Assembly: GCA_005884515.1 (NCBI GenBank)
Contig: VAWS01000069.1
Location: 1 to 33,236, forward strand
DNA length: 33,236 bases
Source of the DNA: Actinomycetota bacterium
GTDB taxonomy: Bacteria; Actinomycetota; AC-67
Reading direction: 5' to 3'
Both the position numbers and the translations under genes were made by a program. Below the pieces are notes generated by a model. The model worked only from the letters and a program-made list of their open reading frames with translations, made no database searches and was not told the origin of the DNA. Below are positions 1 to 7,895 of this stretch, in pieces (position 1 is the first letter of the stretch; the number at the start of each line of letters is the position of its first letter).

Positions 1-1
1 C

Positions 2-181
2 GGTGCGTTCTTGGCCCCCGCCCACAGTCGGGTCTTCGTTCGGCTCCTCGTGCAGGCGATCTCGGATGCCAAAGCAACCGAGGTGATAAGCGGCTTACGT
101 GTCGACGCCGAGAGCTGGAGCTGGGCTCATACGACGCTGATCCCCTTCCAGCAACCGATCAAGCTGGAGAAACCTCGTTAG
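2..181 (+). CDS. C-terminal end of an unidentified protein (5' end outside window)
   Basis: An open frame runs from the window edge to a TAG at 179-181 and gives 59 residues ending in IKLEKPR. The piece is mixed hydrophobic and charged, with one Trp-rich stretch (ESWSWAHTT). I see no motif, signal or membrane segment in it and do not recognise the family. The ABC transporter ATPase gene starts 36 bases downstream on the same strand, but a -10-like hexamer lies in that gap, so the two need not be co-transcribed. Confidence 0.5.
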   Translation, partial: GAFLAPAHSRVFVRLLVQAISDAKATEVISGLRVDAESWSWAHTTLIPFQQPIKLEKPR

Positions 182-203
182 AAGAACGGCGCGCGCACGG
201 GCG

Positions 204-209
204 TATTGT
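204..209 (+). promoter_or_regulatory. -10-like element of the ABC transporter operon
   Basis: TATTGT sits 7 bases before the ATG at 217. With the usual spacing the transcript would start at or next to the ATG, so the mRNA would be leaderless. No Shine-Dalgarno sequence lies in front of this ATG. No convincing -35 box is seen. Confidence 0.35.
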
Positions 210-216
210 TGCGACG

Positions 217-1128
217 ATGGCCGTCATCGAGGTCGAAGCGCTTCACAAGGAGTTCCGTCGTCTCCGTGGCGGCCGCACCATAGCGGTCGACGGGCTGGAT
301 CTGGCGGTCCCCTACGGTGGGGTTTTCGGTTTCCTCGGCCCGAACGGTGCCGGCAAGACGACGACGATCCGCTGCGCGCTTGGGCTCGTCAAGCCGACGG
401 CCGGCAGAACCCGGGTCCTCGATGCCGAAGCCAACCGCCTCCACACCGTCATCGATCGCATCGGCTCGATCGTCGAGACGCCGACGTTCTTCCCGACATT
501 CTCCGGACGGCGGAACCTCCGGCTGCTCGGAAGGGTGGACGGCATCGGAGCGGCAGCGGTCGAGCAGGTGCTCGAACGCGTCGGTCTCGCCGAGCGGGGC
601 GACGACATCTTCAAGAACTATTCGCTGGGGATGAAGCAGCGTCTGGGGATCGCCGCCGCGCTGCTTCGCGAGCCGGAGCTCCTCATCCTCGACGAGCCTG
701 CGAACGGCCTCGACCCCGCGGGGATCAAGGAGGTGCGTCAGCTACTGCGATCCCTTGCAGACGAGGGCCGCACGGTCTTCCTGTCGAGTCACCTTCTCGG
801 TGAGGTCCAGCAGATCTGCGATCGCGTTGCGATCCTCGCGCGCGGCAAGTGCATCGCGCAAGGCGAGGTCGCCGACGTGCTCTCGCGCGGTCAAGCGGCA
901 CGCATGGTCGTAAAGGTCGAGAACATCGACGGCGCGCTCCAGGTCCTGACCGGCGCCGGATTCGACGCCAATGTCGAGCGAGACGAGATCCTCGTAACGG
1001 CGCCGGCGAGCGACGGCGCGCGCATCAGCCGGACCCTCGCGTTGAAGCGCATCTACGTCGCAGAGCTGCGGCCCATGGAAGTTTCGCTCGAAGACGTCTT
1101 CCTCCAGCTGACGGAGGGCGGCTCGTGA
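217..1128 (+). CDS. ABC transporter ATP-binding protein
   Basis: This 303-residue protein is the cytoplasmic ATPase of an ABC-2-type exporter. All nucleotide-binding motifs are visible: Walker A GPNGAGKT at about residues 41-48, the ABC signature YSLGMKQR near 135, Walker B LLILDEPANGLD near 155, and the H-loop SSH near 190. About 90 residues follow the ATPase core, as in the DrrA/CcmA-like ATPases of drug and lipid exporters. The ATG at 217 keeps the normal N-terminal beta-strand (VIEVEALHKEF). Its stop overlaps the GTG of the permease gene (GTGA at 1125-1128), so the two are translationally coupled. The substrate cannot be told from sequence. Confidence 0.93.
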   Translation: MAVIEVEALHKEFRRLRGGRTIAVDGLDLAVPYGGVFGFLGPNGAGKTTTIRCALGLVKPTAGRTRVLDAEANRLHTVIDRIGSIVETPTFFPTFSGRRNLRLLGRVDGIGAAAVEQVLERVGLAERGDDIFKNYSLGMKQRLGIAAALLREPELLILDEPANGLDPAGIKEVRQLLRSLADEGRTVFLSSHLLGEVQQICDRVAILARGKCIAQGEVADVLSRGQAARMVVKVENIDGALQVLTGAGFDANVERDEILVTAPASDGARISRTLALKRIYVAELRPMEVSLEDVFLQLTEGGS

Positions 1129-2069
1129 GACTCGTCGGCGTCGAGCTGCGACGCGCGTTCGCGCGCCGGCTCACGAAGCTCGTCATCGTGGTCTCGATCG
1201 CCGGCATCGTCGCCGCCGGCCTCGCCGTGTACTTCCACTCGAACCGAACGACGGCGGAGATCTCGCCGGCAGCGCCGAAGATCGAAGACGTCAAGAACCG
1301 AGCAATCCAGGACTGCGTCAACGGCGGTTCACTTGATTTCCCGACACCGCCGACGGCGTTGCCGCCGGTCGGGAGCGCGCAGCGCGCGGGCGCGTGTCAG
1401 AACCTCGTGGACCAGCTCCAGTTCAACCAGGCCGTCGACAAGCGGTTCCACGTGACGCAGCTCGCCGACGTCTTGCAGCACGTGAGCGCGTTCGCCGCGA
1501 TCATCGCGTGGCTGCTCGGCTCGTCGCTCGTCGGCGCCGAATGGCGCAGCGGATCGATGGCCACGCTCCTGACGTGGGAGCCCAGGCGCATCCGCGTGAC
1601 GATGGCGAAAGCGTTCGCAGCCGTCGTCGCGGCGTTCCTCATCGTGATGGTCTTGCAAGGGCTGCTCGTCGGCGCGCTCTACCCAGCCGCACGCTTCCGC
1701 GGCAGCACGGCCGGAGCCACGAATGAGTTCTGGCGATCGCTCAGCTACCTCGGCCTGCGATCGGGCGGCCTTGCTGCGGGCGCAGCGCTCATCGCCTTCT
1801 CGGTGGCGTCCATTGGTCGCAGCACGGCGGCGGCCCTCGGCGCCGGCTTCGGATACCTCGCGCTGGTCGAGGGCGCACTGCTGGGCGCACTCGTTCCAAG
1901 CTCGCGCCCGTGGCTGATCGTTCGCAACGCGGTCGTATTCATCACCGACCGACGGGGCTTCGATGTGCCGGGCCGATCGCCCGAGCAAGCCGGGTTGTTG
2001 TTGCTGGGCTACGCGCTGGGGTTCTTGCTCATCGCCGCGCTCGTCAACCTGCGGCGCGACGTTAACTAG
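1125..2069 (+). CDS. ABC transporter permease (ABC-2 type)
   Basis: This 314-residue membrane protein is the channel partner of the preceding ATPase. I chose the GTG at 1125 because it overlaps the ATPase stop as GTGA. A first membrane helix lies at about residues 17-37, followed by an extracytoplasmic loop of about 85 residues with two cysteines (QDCVNGG and GACQNL) that could form a disulfide. Four or five more hydrophobic segments follow from about residue 120 to the C-terminus. The motif GAEWRSGSMATLLTWEPRR is typical of ABC-2 permeases that act with DrrA-like ATPases. Its stop codon shares the palindrome CTAG with the stop of the convergent glutamate synthase gene. Confidence 0.88.
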   Translation: MRLVGVELRRAFARRLTKLVIVVSIAGIVAAGLAVYFHSNRTTAEISPAAPKIEDVKNRAIQDCVNGGSLDFPTPPTALPPVGSAQRAGACQNLVDQLQFNQAVDKRFHVTQLADVLQHVSAFAAIIAWLLGSSLVGAEWRSGSMATLLTWEPRRIRVTMAKAFAAVVAAFLIVMVLQGLLVGALYPAARFRGSTAGATNEFWRSLSYLGLRSGGLAAGAALIAFSVASIGRSTAAALGAGFGYLALVEGALLGALVPSSRPWLIVRNAVVFITDRRGFDVPGRSPEQAGLLLLGYALGFLLIAALVNLRRDVN

Positions 2070-5000
2070 GCTCGCGCGCCCTTCAGCGTTCCCTCTTGTT
2101 TCTGGCTGATCTTGGCGACGTCCGACTTCGGGGCGACGCGCCAGACGTGGCGGAGGCTCACGTCTGCGTCGGACATGATCTCCGCCGCTTTGCGCGATCC
2201 CGTCAGTTCCGCGTGGCGTGCGATCAGCGCGTGCACGCGGTCGAGTTGCTCGGGCGTCGGGCGGTGCGCCTCGACCAGCTCGGTGTTCACGAAGACGGGC
2301 AAGCTTGCGGCCGGGTCGTAGACGTAGCATTCGCCGCCGGTCATCCCAGCGCCCAGGTTCTGGCCGACGGGACCGAGCACGACGACGGTTCCACCCGTCA
2401 TGTACTCGCAGCAGTGCTCCCCTGCGCCTTCGATCACTGCGGTCGCGCCGGAGTTACGCACGGCGAAACGCTCGCCGGCTCGCCCGGCGACGAACAGCAT
2501 CCCGCCGGTCGCGCCGTACAGCACCGTATTCCCGACGAGGTAAGGGTCGCCGGCGTCGTTCGAGGGTGCGCGCACGGCGATCAGCCCTCCGCCCATGCCC
2601 TTGCCGACGTAGTCGTTCGCTTCACCGGTGAGGTGCAGCTCGACGCCGTGCGCGAGGAACGCGCCGAACGACTGGCCTGCCTCCCCCTCCAAGCGCACGA
2701 TCGCGCGCCCCGGGGGCTCGCCTTCGCCGAACTCGTGACCGATCGCGCCGCCCAGGCGCGCACCGATCGTCCGGTCGGCGTTGGTGATCTCGTACTCCAG
2801 CTCGATCGTGGCCCCATGTCGGATCGCGCTGAACGCGTCGGTCACCAGCCTGTCTCCGAGTCCCGCCTTCGGCTGCATGATCGGCAGCGTGCGACGGAAG
2901 CGGCGCTCGCCGCCGAAGGAACGGAACAACCACGAGAGATCCACGGCGTCCGCTCGCGCGAACGCGTGCCGCTGACGCAGCAGATCGGCGCGGCCGATCG
3001 CCTCGTCCAGCGACCGCAGCCCGAGCGACGCGAGGATCCGCCGTACCTCTTCGGCCACGAACATCAAGTAGTGCACGACCATCTCGGGCGTCCCCGCGAA
3101 CTTCGCGCGCAGGTCCGGTCGTTGCGTAGCGATACCGACAGGGCACGTGTCGAGATGACACGTACGCACCATGATGCAGCCTTCCGCCAACAACGCAGCG
3201 GTGCCGAACGAGTACTCGTCTGCCCCCAGGAGCGCAGCGATCACAACATCGCGGCCGGTCTTGAACCCGCCGTCCACGCGTAGGCGCGCGCGATCACGCA
3301 AGCCGTTCTCGATCAGCGTTTGCTGAGCCTCGGCGAGGCCGATCTCCCACGGCAAGCCCGCGTTCTTGATCGAGGACATCGGCGACGCACCGGTTCCGCC
3401 GTCGGCGCCGGAGATGTGCACCACGTCGGCCAAGCCCTTCACGACACCGGCGGCGATCGTCCCGACGCCGACCTCGGCGACGAGCTTCACCGACACGGCC
3501 GCTCGAGGGTTCACCTGTTTCAGGTCGAAGATCAGCTGCGCGAGGTCTTCGATCGAGTAGATGTCGTGGTGCGGGGGCGGCGAGATCAAAGCGACACCGG
3601 GCTGTGTGTGGCGGAGGCGCGCGATCTCCTCGGACACCTTGTGTCCCGGAAGCTGGCCGCCTTCACCCGGCTTCGACCCCTGTGCGATCTTGATCTGCAG
3701 CTCGTCGGCGAACGAGCAGTATTCGGGGGTCACACCGAAGCGGCCGGACGCCACCTGCTTGATCGCCGAGTTCTTCTCGGTGTGGTAGCGCGCCGGGTCC
3801 TCGCCGCCCTCACCGGTATTCGCCTTACCGCCGATCCGGCGAAGCGCGATCGCGAGGGTCTCGTGTGCCTCCTTGCTGATCGCGCCGTGGCTGATCGCAC
3901 CCGTCGAGAATCGCCGCGCTATGTCGCCGACCGGCTCGACTTCCGCCAAGGGGATCGGCTCCGCCGTCGGAACCATCTCGAGCAGGTCGCGGATCGCCGC
4001 CGGAGGCCGCTCGTTCACCATCCGCGCGAACTTCACGTACTGGTCGTAGCTGGGGTCTGCAGTGATCGCGCTTTGAAGCACGTGTGCCGCTTTCTCGCCC
4101 GCGTCGGTGTCCGACTCGGTTATATCGACTTCCTCGTCACCTTCCTCATCGCCGGCTTTGGTCGACTTCAAATGCACCAAGCCGGGGTCGACGGTCTCGT
4201 GCAGATGGCGGACGACGTTGGGGTTGGTCTGGTGGTATTCACCATCGCGATGGAACTTGATAAAGCCGGGGTTCGCGAGCTTGGGCACTTCGCCGCCGAA
4301 CGCTTCGGTGTGGCGCGCGAGCACGTCGGCGGCGACCTCTTCGAAACCGACGCCGCCGACCGGCGAGGGGGTCCCCTCGAAGCAGAGGTCGACGATCTCT
4401 TGCGACAGGCCGACCGAGTCGAAGATCTGCGCGCCGCGGTAGGAGTCGACGCAGCTGATCGCCAGCCGCGGGTAGATCGCTTCGGCGCCGTACCCGAGGA
4501 GACACGCGAAGTGGTGAGACTCGCGCGCATCGTCGGTCTGCACGACGATCGATGTGCGCGTGCGGTGCCCGGCTCTCAGCAGCGCGGTGTTGACCGCGCC
4601 GACCGCAAGCAACGACGGCACGGGCGCGCGCTCAGCCGACACGTTCTCGTCGCTGATCACCAAGATGGCGCTGCCGGTCGTCGCCGCGCGCTCGGCGCCT
4701 TCCGCCAGCGACGCGATCGCCGCGCGCAACCCGTCGGCGCCGTCGGCGGCGGCAAACGTGGCGTCTAAGAACGTGCCACCCGGTGGCTTGAACAACAGGA
4801 ACGTCTCGTACTCGAGCAGCGCGCCGCCTTCCGGCCGCTCCCAGAGAACGGGGTCGCGCGGGCCGAGCAGCGTGCGCAGGCTCATCACGTGCCGCTCCCG
4901 CAAGTGGTCGATCGCCGGATTGGTGACTTGCGCGAAGCGCTGCTTGAAGTAGTTGTAGAGCGGCCGGCGGTGCTCGCTGAACACCGCGGCCGCGGTGTCG

Positions 5001-6460
5001 TCTCCCATTGAGAACGTCGGCTCTTTGCCGTTCGTCGCCGACGGCCGCAGCACCAACGTAATTTCCTCACGCGTGACGCCGTGCGTGATCTGCAGCTGCG
5101 TCAGCTCGTCGGGGATCTCGACCTGCGGATCACCGGGCGACGCGTCTGCGCGGTACTCGGACAGCCACAAGCCGAACGGCCGCTGCGACGCGATGCGCTT
5201 CACGGGGTCTGCTTGGAAGCCGCCGTCTGTCGGGTCGACGAAGATCATGTCGCCGGGTCCGAGCTTCCCTCGCCGCACGCGCCCGTGCCCGCGCAGCGAA
5301 ACGGCACCGGCCTCGGATCCAACGGCGATCAGCCCGTCGTCGCACACGAACGTCCGCAACGGGCGCAAGCCGTTGCGGTCCAACGACGCGCCGACGCGGA
5401 AACCGTCGGTGAAGATCAGCCCGGCCGGGCCGTCCCACGGCTCCATCAGCGACGCGTGCCAGCGGTAGAAGTCGGCGACCTGCGGGTCCATGTCGGCCGC
5501 GCGCTCCCATGCCGCTGGGATCATCATCGCCACGACGTGGCGGATGTCGCGGCTCTCCCCCGGCTTCGGGCCCTCGCGCACCAGCAGCTCGATCGCGTTG
5601 TCGAGCATCGCGGAGTCCGAGCCCGTTTCGTCGATCACCGGCCGCAGCACTTCTTCCTCGAGCAGCGACCACTTCCCGAGCCGCCCCTCGCGCGACCGCA
5701 TGCGGTTGACGTTGCCGGCGATCGTGTTGATCTCGCCGTTGTGGCAGAGCATGCGGAACGGCTGCGCGCGCGTCCACGACGGCGACGTGTTCGTCGAGTA
5801 GCGCTGGTGATAGATCACGAACGACGCGTCGAACCGCGGGTCGGCCAGGTCCTTGTAGAACTCGGCGAGCTGATCCGCCGCGACCAGTGCCTTATACGTC
5901 ACGGTGCGGAAGCTGAACGACGGGAAGTAGATCGAGCGGCCCTCGCTCAAGATCGTCTTCTCCGCGCGACGGCGGGCGCGGTGACAGTGGCGCTCGGCTT
6001 CGTCCGCGTCGACGCCGACCGGCCGCAGCAGCAGCGCCTGGCGGATACGCGGCATCAACGCGAGCGCGCGCCCACCGAGCGCATTGTGCTCGACCGGAAC
6101 GTCGCGCCACGCGATCACATCGATCGCTTCCGCGCGACACGCTTCCTCGACGATGCGCTGGAGATCGAGCTCGGAGGTGTCGTCCATGACGAAGACCATG
6201 CCGACGCCGATCCACTCCGGTTCGACCTCCGGCAGCCCGAGCCGGGTGGCCTCCGCGGCGAAGAAACGGCCGGAGATCGGGACGAGCAGCCCTGCCCCGT
6301 CGCCCGTCTTGGCGTCGGATGCGACGGCGCCGCGATGGCGGACGTTGCAGAGCGCGCTGATGGCCGTCTCGACCATCGCGCGGCTCGACCGGCCTTCGGC
6401 GTCGGCGACGAAGCCGATGCCGCAGGCGTCCCGTTCGATCCGAGGATCCCAGCCCATCAA
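2066..6460 (-). CDS. gltB: Glutamate synthase, large (alpha) subunit
   Basis: This 1464-residue enzyme makes two glutamates from glutamine and 2-oxoglutarate in ammonia assimilation. The class II amidotransferase domain starts at Cys13 (RDACGIGF), which becomes the N-terminal nucleophile once a 12-residue leader is removed. The central domain follows, then the FMN-binding synthase domain with QGSKPGEGGQLPG and SGADGGTGASP. The 3Fe-4S cysteines are in the block CIMVRTCHLDTCPVG. The C-terminal GXGXG beta-helix domain ends the protein. Length is normal for the family (about 1500). The start is ATG ATG, with AGAGG upstream. The small subunit gene gltD is not adjacent: the gene next to the 3' end is the convergent ABC permease. 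A terminator-like hairpin lies in the leader about 30 bases before the start. Confidence 0.97.
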   Translation of the reverse strand: MMGWDPRIERDACGIGFVADAEGRSSRAMVETAISALCNVRHRGAVASDAKTGDGAGLLVPISGRFFAAEATRLGLPEVEPEWIGVGMVFVMDDTSELDLQRIVEEACRAEAIDVIAWRDVPVEHNALGGRALALMPRIRQALLLRPVGVDADEAERHCHRARRRAEKTILSEGRSIYFPSFSFRTVTYKALVAADQLAEFYKDLADPRFDASFVIYHQRYSTNTSPSWTRAQPFRMLCHNGEINTIAGNVNRMRSREGRLGKWSLLEEEVLRPVIDETGSDSAMLDNAIELLVREGPKPGESRDIRHVVAMMIPAAWERAADMDPQVADFYRWHASLMEPWDGPAGLIFTDGFRVGASLDRNGLRPLRTFVCDDGLIAVGSEAGAVSLRGHGRVRRGKLGPGDMIFVDPTDGGFQADPVKRIASQRPFGLWLSEYRADASPGDPQVEIPDELTQLQITHGVTREEITLVLRPSATNGKEPTFSMGDDTAAAVFSEHRRPLYNYFKQRFAQVTNPAIDHLRERHVMSLRTLLGPRDPVLWERPEGGALLEYETFLLFKPPGGTFLDATFAAADGADGLRAAIASLAEGAERAATTGSAILVISDENVSAERAPVPSLLAVGAVNTALLRAGHRTRTSIVVQTDDARESHHFACLLGYGAEAIYPRLAISCVDSYRGAQIFDSVGLSQEIVDLCFEGTPSPVGGVGFEEVAADVLARHTEAFGGEVPKLANPGFIKFHRDGEYHQTNPNVVRHLHETVDPGLVHLKSTKAGDEEGDEEVDITESDTDAGEKAAHVLQSAITADPSYDQYVKFARMVNERPPAAIRDLLEMVPTAEPIPLAEVEPVGDIARRFSTGAISHGAISKEAHETLAIALRRIGGKANTGEGGEDPARYHTEKNSAIKQVASGRFGVTPEYCSFADELQIKIAQGSKPGEGGQLPGHKVSEEIARLRHTQPGVALISPPPHHDIYSIEDLAQLIFDLKQVNPRAAVSVKLVAEVGVGTIAAGVVKGLADVVHISGADGGTGASPMSSIKNAGLPWEIGLAEAQQTLIENGLRDRARLRVDGGFKTGRDVVIAALLGADEYSFGTAALLAEGCIMVRTCHLDTCPVGIATQRPDLRAKFAGTPEMVVHYLMFVAEEVRRILASLGLRSLDEAIGRADLLRQRHAFARADAVDLSWLFRSFGGERRFRRTLPIMQPKAGLGDRLVTDAFSAIRHGATIELEYEITNADRTIGARLGGAIGHEFGEGEPPGRAIVRLEGEAGQSFGAFLAHGVELHLTGEANDYVGKGMGGGLIAVRAPSNDAGDPYLVGNTVLYGATGGMLFVAGRAGERFAVRNSGATAVIEGAGEHCCEYMTGGTVVVLGPVGQNLGAGMTGGECYVYDPAASLPVFVNTELVEAHRPTPEQLDRVHALIARHAELTGSRKAAEIMSDADVSLRHVWRVAPKSDVAKISQKQEGTLKGARA

Positions 6461-6490
6461 AAAGCCTCTGCTTCCTGGGGAAATAGAAAA

Positions 6491-6510
6491 GGCGCCCCAC
6501 TCGGAGCGCC
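6491..6510 (-). terminator. Terminator-like hairpin in the gltB leader (possible attenuator)
   Basis: Read on the minus strand, GGCGCTCC and GGGGCGCC pair around the tetraloop GAGT (8 pairs, one G-U) and are followed by TTTTCTATTT. This is the shape of an intrinsic terminator. It ends about 30 bases before the gltB ATG. No minus-strand gene lies between it and the divergent helicase gene, so it most likely acts on the gltB transcript itself. I do not recognise a known riboswitch in the 240 bases upstream. Confidence 0.55.
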
Positions 6511-6672
6511 GTTGCTCGTCAGAAATCGATCGTACCAGTGTTACAGGCGTGTGACCAGCGTGTTCTCCAGCTTTCCGCGGGTCCGATACGTGCCTCTACC
6601 TGCTGCTATGCTGTGTTCACGGATGGCACCGTCATCCCGTGAGGTTTCGCTTCCGGCTCCTCCTTTCGGACG

Positions 6673-6712
6673 ACTCGGGTTTGGGACCTCTCCGAGTGTC
6701 CGACCTTCGGAC
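6673..6712 (+). other. Two adjoining stem-loops in the leader of the DEAD-box helicase mRNA
   Basis: ACTCGG (6673-6678) pairs with CCGAGT (6692-6697). Immediately after it, GTCCGA (6698-6703) pairs with TCGGAC (6707-6712) around a 3-base loop. Both stems are perfect 6-bp helices with no base between them. They end 40 bases before the helicase ATG and upstream of a strong ribosome site (AAGGAGG). A folded leader fits autoregulation of an RNA helicase, but that is inference. Confidence 0.4.
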
Positions 6713-6752
6713 ATCACCGACGTAGCTTTGCTGCGCCAAGGAGGAACACCGC

Positions 6753-7895
6753 ATGACACCAGGTACACCCGCGCGCGCCGAGGACGACGTGGACGAAGAA
6801 CACGTTGAAACAGAGGTCCCCGTCGCAGTCCCCGCGCCGAGCTTCGCCAACTTCGGGGTCTCCAAAGCCGTCGTCGACGCATTGTCGATGCGCAACATCG
6901 ATGGGACGTTCGAGATCCAAGCACTGGTCCTCGCCGACGCGATCGCCGGACGCGACGTGCTCGCCAAGTCGCGCACCGGATCCGGCAAGACGCTCGCGTT
7001 CGCCGTCCCCATCGTCGAGCGGCTCGAGCACGACCAGAAGAGTCCCACCGCGCTCATCCTCGTTCCGACACGCGAGCTCGCAACGCAGGTCGCCGACGAG
7101 TTCCGCGGCATCATCGACCCGAAGGGCATGAAGGTTGCCACCGTGTACGGGGGCGTTGGGCTTCAGGATCAAGGCAAGCGCGCCGCGAAGGCAGACGTCA
7201 TCGTTGCGACGCCCGGCCGGCTGATCGACCTCGTCAACCGCAGGCTCGTGAAGCTCGACCGGGTGCGCATCTCGGTGCTCGACGAGGCCGACAGGATGCT
7301 CGACATGGGGTTCCTGCCCGACGTGAGCAAGATCCTCGCGATGCTTCCGCCGGAACGTCAGACGATGATGTTCTCCGCGACGCTCGACGGTGAAGTTGGT
7401 CATCTCGCGCAGCGCTTCACGGTCGAGCCTGTGCGTCACGAGATCGTGGACGACCGGCCGCTCGTCCGCGAAGCTGATCACAAGTTCATCCCGGTGGACC
7501 CGGGAGAGAAGATCAACGTCCTCGTGCGCGAGCTTGCCGCCGAGCGCGGGCTGACCTTGATCTTCGTCCGCACCAAGCGCGGCGCCGATCGCCTCGCCGA
7601 CACCTTGAAGACGCACGGATTCCAGGCGCAGGCGTTGCACGGCGACATGAGCCAGCCCGCGCGCGAGCGCGCCGTCCACCGCGTCGGCCGGACGGCGCGC
7701 GCAGGCCGTGGCGGCACCGGCATCACGCTCGTGCTCCCCGACCAGCGAGGCGACGTGAGCCGCATCGCGCAAGCGCTCCAGCTGCACACCGAGCTGACCG
7801 ACGCCGGCATGAAGATCCACCCGCCGCGCGTGATCTACCGCGGGGGCCGGGGACGGAACGCCTTGCTCGGCCGCCGCTCGAAGCGACGCTTCTAA
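6753..7895 (+). CDS. DEAD-box RNA helicase lacking motif V (internal deletion)
   Basis: This 380-residue ATP-dependent RNA helicase would act in ribosome assembly or RNA decay. Present are the Q motif (FEIQALVL), motif I SRTGSGKT, Ia PTRELATQ, DEAD (VLDEADRMLDMGF), SAT, the start of the second RecA domain (FVRTKRGADRLAD, ALHGDMSQ) and motif VI HRVGRTARAGR. The text jumps from SQPARERA directly to VHRVGRTARAG at about base 7673. In the family about 45-50 residues lie here, holding the motif V block (consensus ATDVAARGLD). The loss is in frame. Motif V contacts both RNA and ATP, so this version should be inactive if the sequence is correct. The C-terminal tail is basic (RRSKRRF). AAGGAGG lies 8 bases before the ATG. 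Confidence 0.9.
   Translation: MTPGTPARAEDDVDEEHVETEVPVAVPAPSFANFGVSKAVVDALSMRNIDGTFEIQALVLADAIAGRDVLAKSRTGSGKTLAFAVPIVERLEHDQKSPTALILVPTRELATQVADEFRGIIDPKGMKVATVYGGVGLQDQGKRAAKADVIVATPGRLIDLVNRRLVKLDRVRISVLDEADRMLDMGFLPDVSKILAMLPPERQTMMFSATLDGEVGHLAQRFTVEPVRHEIVDDRPLVREADHKFIPVDPGEKINVLVRELAAERGLTLIFVRTKRGADRLADTLKTHGFQAQALHGDMSQPARERAVHRVGRTARAGRGGTGITLVLPDQRGDVSRIAQALQLHTELTDAGMKIHPPRVIYRGGRGRNALLGRRSKRRF

Noticed and set aside
2096-6808. Long plus-strand open frames opposite gltB
   Set aside because: High GC content opens antisense frames opposite real genes. They have no ribosome sites or domains, while gltB is continuous and has all family motifs.
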